Shown: in pieces, positions 53,848 to 55,735 of the stretch
Numbering within the stretch: position 1 is the stretch's first letter
How the letters are laid out: every line of letters begins with the position of its first letter
Assembly: GCA_036266155.1 (NCBI GenBank)
Contig: DATANR010000307.1
Location: 1 to 55,735, forward strand
Direction of reading: 5' to 3'
DNA: 55,735 nucleotides
Origin: SIAJ01 sp036266155
GTDB lineage: Bacteria > Planctomycetota > Planctomycetia > Gemmatales > Gemmataceae
Translations under genes and position numbers: made by a program
The notes under the pieces: generated by a model
What the model was told of the DNA's origin: nothing
The model's database searches: none
The model's input: only the letters and a program-made list of their open reading frames with translations

Positions 53848-55735
53848 ATGGCGCATCGGACGACAAGAGTGTCGCATCTGGCCCGGACTCTGTTCGGTGG
53901 CGACGCTGACGCCCAATCCGACTGCGACCTGCTGGGCCGGTTTGTGGCAAATAGTGATCAAGCCGCGTTCGCCGTCCTGGCGTCGCGGCACGCAGGGATG
54001 GTCCTCGGAGTCTGCCGCCGTGCGTTGTCGCGGGCCGGCGACGCGGAAGACGCTTGTCAGGCCGTCTTCCTGCTGCTGGCCCAGAAAGCGGCGCGGGTCC
54101 GCTGGCGTTCGTCCGTGGCCGGTTGGCTATATACTGCCGCCCGACGTGTCGCCCGGAACGCCCGCCTGTCCGCCGAGCGCCGCGCCCGTCGCGAAGCCCG
54201 AGTCGCCGTCCCGGAGGCCATCGCACCGGCCGACACCATGACCGGCCGCGAGTTGACAGCTATGCTGGACGACGAACTCGATCGCCTCCCGCCGCGGTAC
54301 CGCGACCCGCTCGTGCTGTGTTGTCTCGAAGGGCTCACTCAAGACGAAGCTGCCGAACGGCTCAATGTCCCGGTTGAGACGCTGCGGACTCGCATCAAGC
54401 GAGGGCGGAAACGACTCGCTGCGGCTTTGACGGCCCGCGGATGCGACCTTGGCGTCGCCCTGCTCGCCGTCGCCGCTTCGGCCACCGGAGCAATGGCGGC
54501 ACGGCTCGGGAAAGCGATCCAGGCCGCCGGGGCCGGAAGCCCGTCGCCGGCCGCGAGCGCGCTGGCCCGCGGCGTGGTCCATCCGCTCTTCATGCCGATC
54601 CGGTCCGTGGTGCTCGCAACGGCTGTCGCCGTCGCGGTGCTGGGACTCGGGGCAGCCATGAATTCGCCCGTCCCCGGCGGCCCGCCAAAAGTCGCCGATC
54701 AACCCGCCGTCGAAACGCCGCCCGCGCTGGTCACGTTTGGCGCCGGCCGGTTCACGGCGAACGCTCCGATTGGCGACGCCCGCTACAGCTCCGATGGCAA
54801 GCGGATCGTTGGGTACGCCGGAAGCACCTTGTACGTCTGGGACGCCAACGACGGGTCGCTTCTCCGGACCATGGACACGAAGATTAGCGGATTGCCCGAG
54901 CCGGGCTGGCCGTACGAGCGCGACCGGCCGTTCACCGCACACCCGAAGGAACCCCTCGTCGCCGTCGGCGGCATCCGCGACGACAAGACGCTCCTTCAGT
55001 TGTGGAACTTCGAGACCGGCAAATTGGTCGCCGAAACCGCGAGTTCATGCTGGGGCCTGCGTGTGCTCGCCTGGACTCCGGACGGCTCTCGACTGCTGGA
55101 GCGGACTGCCGATCGCTGGAATCGACGGGGGCAGAACGACATTGGAGGCTTCCAGCCGGACAACAAGTCTCGACTGATCGTCCGCGATCGCGAGTTGAAG
55201 GAACTCCGCCGCCACGAGCTGCCGCGCGGCAAGTACGGGGAAGACAACTCCATCCTGATGCACCCGCTGCCGAACGGCAAAGAAGTGCTTCTCTGGCAAA
55301 GCGGGACCGACCCGACCATCTTTGACGTGGACACCGGCAAGGAAATCCGACCGCTCGGATACCGGAGCACGGCCCTTCCATCCGGGCTGACGACGACTCC
55401 GGACGGCCAGACGGCAATCATCACCTGCTCGGAGCTGATTTCTCTGGTGAACATGTCCGATGGCACAATCAAACACTCGCTGCCGATCCTTCGCGGCGGA
55501 TGGGAGCGCCCGCGGCCGCTGTTCGCCCCAGACGGCCGGACCGTATACATCTTCGACTTCCAGCCAGTCGCCTATGACGTCGCCACCGGGAAGGAAAAGT
55601 GGCGGGGCATGTTCCCGACCATCCACAACCTCGCGATGAGGACCTGCGATGTCTCTCCAGACGGCTCGACGCTGTTGTGCATGCACGGTCACCGAGTCGC
55701 TCGGATCGATGCCGCCACCGGAACCGAGCGCGACC
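53848..55735 (+). CDS. ECF sigma factor-WD40 fusion, 3' end outside the window
   Basis: At least 629 residues; open to the window edge. Sigma region 2 is about 28-105 (LLGRFVANSDQAAFAVLASRHAGMVLGVCRRAL, GDAEDACQAVFLLLAQKA, GWLYTAARRVARNAR), region 4 about 133-190 (LDRLPPRYRDPLVLCCLEGLTQDEAAERLNVPVETLRTRIKRGRKRL). A membrane helix lies at about 252-271 (SVVLATAVAVAVLGLGAAM). The outer part is a WD40-like propeller: ARYSSDGKRIVGYAGSTLYVWDANDGSLLRT, LLQLWNFETGKLVAE, SPDGSTLLCMHGHRV. Same architecture logic as the 45-48 kb sigma fusion but a different sensor. The missing end prevents judging the blade number. Confidence 0.88.
   Translation, partial: MAHRTTRVSHLARTLFGGDADAQSDCDLLGRFVANSDQAAFAVLASRHAGMVLGVCRRALSRAGDAEDACQAVFLLLAQKAARVRWRSSVAGWLYTAARRVARNARLSAERRARREARVAVPEAIAPADTMTGRELTAMLDDELDRLPPRYRDPLVLCCLEGLTQDEAAERLNVPVETLRTRIKRGRKRLAAALTARGCDLGVALLAVAASATGAMAARLGKAIQAAGAGSPSPAASALARGVVHPLFMPIRSVVLATAVAVAVLGLGAAMNSPVPGGPPKVADQPAVETPPALVTFGAGRFTANAPIGDARYSSDGKRIVGYAGSTLYVWDANDGSLLRTMDTKISGLPEPGWPYERDRPFTAHPKEPLVAVGGIRDDKTLLQLWNFETGKLVAETASSCWGLRVLAWTPDGSRLLERTADRWNRRGQNDIGGFQPDNKSRLIVRDRELKELRRHELPRGKYGEDNSILMHPLPNGKEVLLWQSGTDPTIFDVDTGKEIRPLGYRSTALPSGLTTTPDGQTAIITCSELISLVNMSDGTIKHSLPILRGGWERPRPLFAPDGRTVYIFDFQPVAYDVATGKEKWRGMFPTIHNLAMRTCDVSPDGSTLLCMHGHRVARIDAATGTERD

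Noticed and set aside
1..55735. Prophage or insertion sequence
   Set aside because: No transposase, integrase, capsid, terminase or portal-like protein was seen in any frame; the only mobile-looking items are short palindromes.

Overview
The window is most likely a chromosomal segment of a planctomycete of the Gemmataceae type (Gemmata and relatives). I infer this from gene content, not from a marker gene; there is no rRNA, and I found no credible tRNA. The pointers are: a DUF1501 gene beside a DUF1549/DUF1553 (PSCyt/PSD1) cytochrome gene; two ECF sigma factors fused through one membrane segment to large sensor-like tails; a Ser/Thr kinase with TPRs; a surface protein with the planctomycete 'FEDR' N-terminal motif; WPGWRG-type PQQ propellers; high GC; and many short perfect palindromes between genes.

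Layout. 1-1.4 kb: the end of a WD40 gene, apparently cut by a palindromic element, then a TPR protein. 1.7-7.1 kb: a tight three-gene plus-strand unit made of a one-polypeptide type IIG restriction-modification enzyme, an AAA (OLD/RecF-like) ATPase and a DUF4276 protein; this is the best candidate for a little-described defence system. 7.4-12.8 kb: envelope and signalling genes on the minus strand (PpiC foldase lipoprotein, coiled-coil lipoprotein, ECF sigma factor with a one-TM partner, Ser/Thr kinase). 12.8-22.4 kb: YpeA-like acetyltransferase, AlkD-like HEAT protein, NlpC/CHAP-like protein, DUF2834, beta-helical surface protein, S46 dipeptidyl peptidase, PQQ propeller, TerB and DUF2007 genes. 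22.9-26.8 kb: a GNAT toxin with an AbrB-type antitoxin, a helicase-associated protein, and gene debris.

26.8-39.5 kb is a coherent metabolic block. Two divergent outer-membrane porins are followed by an L-serine ammonia-lyase carrying a twin-arginine signal, a SpoIIAA-like protein, pyruvate formate-lyase, its radical-SAM activase, a phosphotransacylase and an acetate kinase, all on one strand with short gaps. A convergent AspT/YidE-type organic-anion transporter closes the block. Together they would turn serine into pyruvate, then acetyl-CoA plus formate, then acetyl phosphate, then acetate plus ATP, with a plausible acid exporter beside them.

39.6-55.7 kb: the DUF1501 and DUF1549/1553 pair, a small DUF4189 secreted protein, an ECF sigma factor fused to carboxypeptidase-regulatory-like domains, a 500-bp nest of mirrored palindromes, a 1620-residue alpha-2-macroglobulin-like protein with a CVEQ thioester motif and, divergently, an ECF sigma-WD40 fusion that runs off the right edge.

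No insertion sequence, prophage, CRISPR array or convincing RNA gene was found. Family names come from reading the proteins and recalling family motifs; no search was run.
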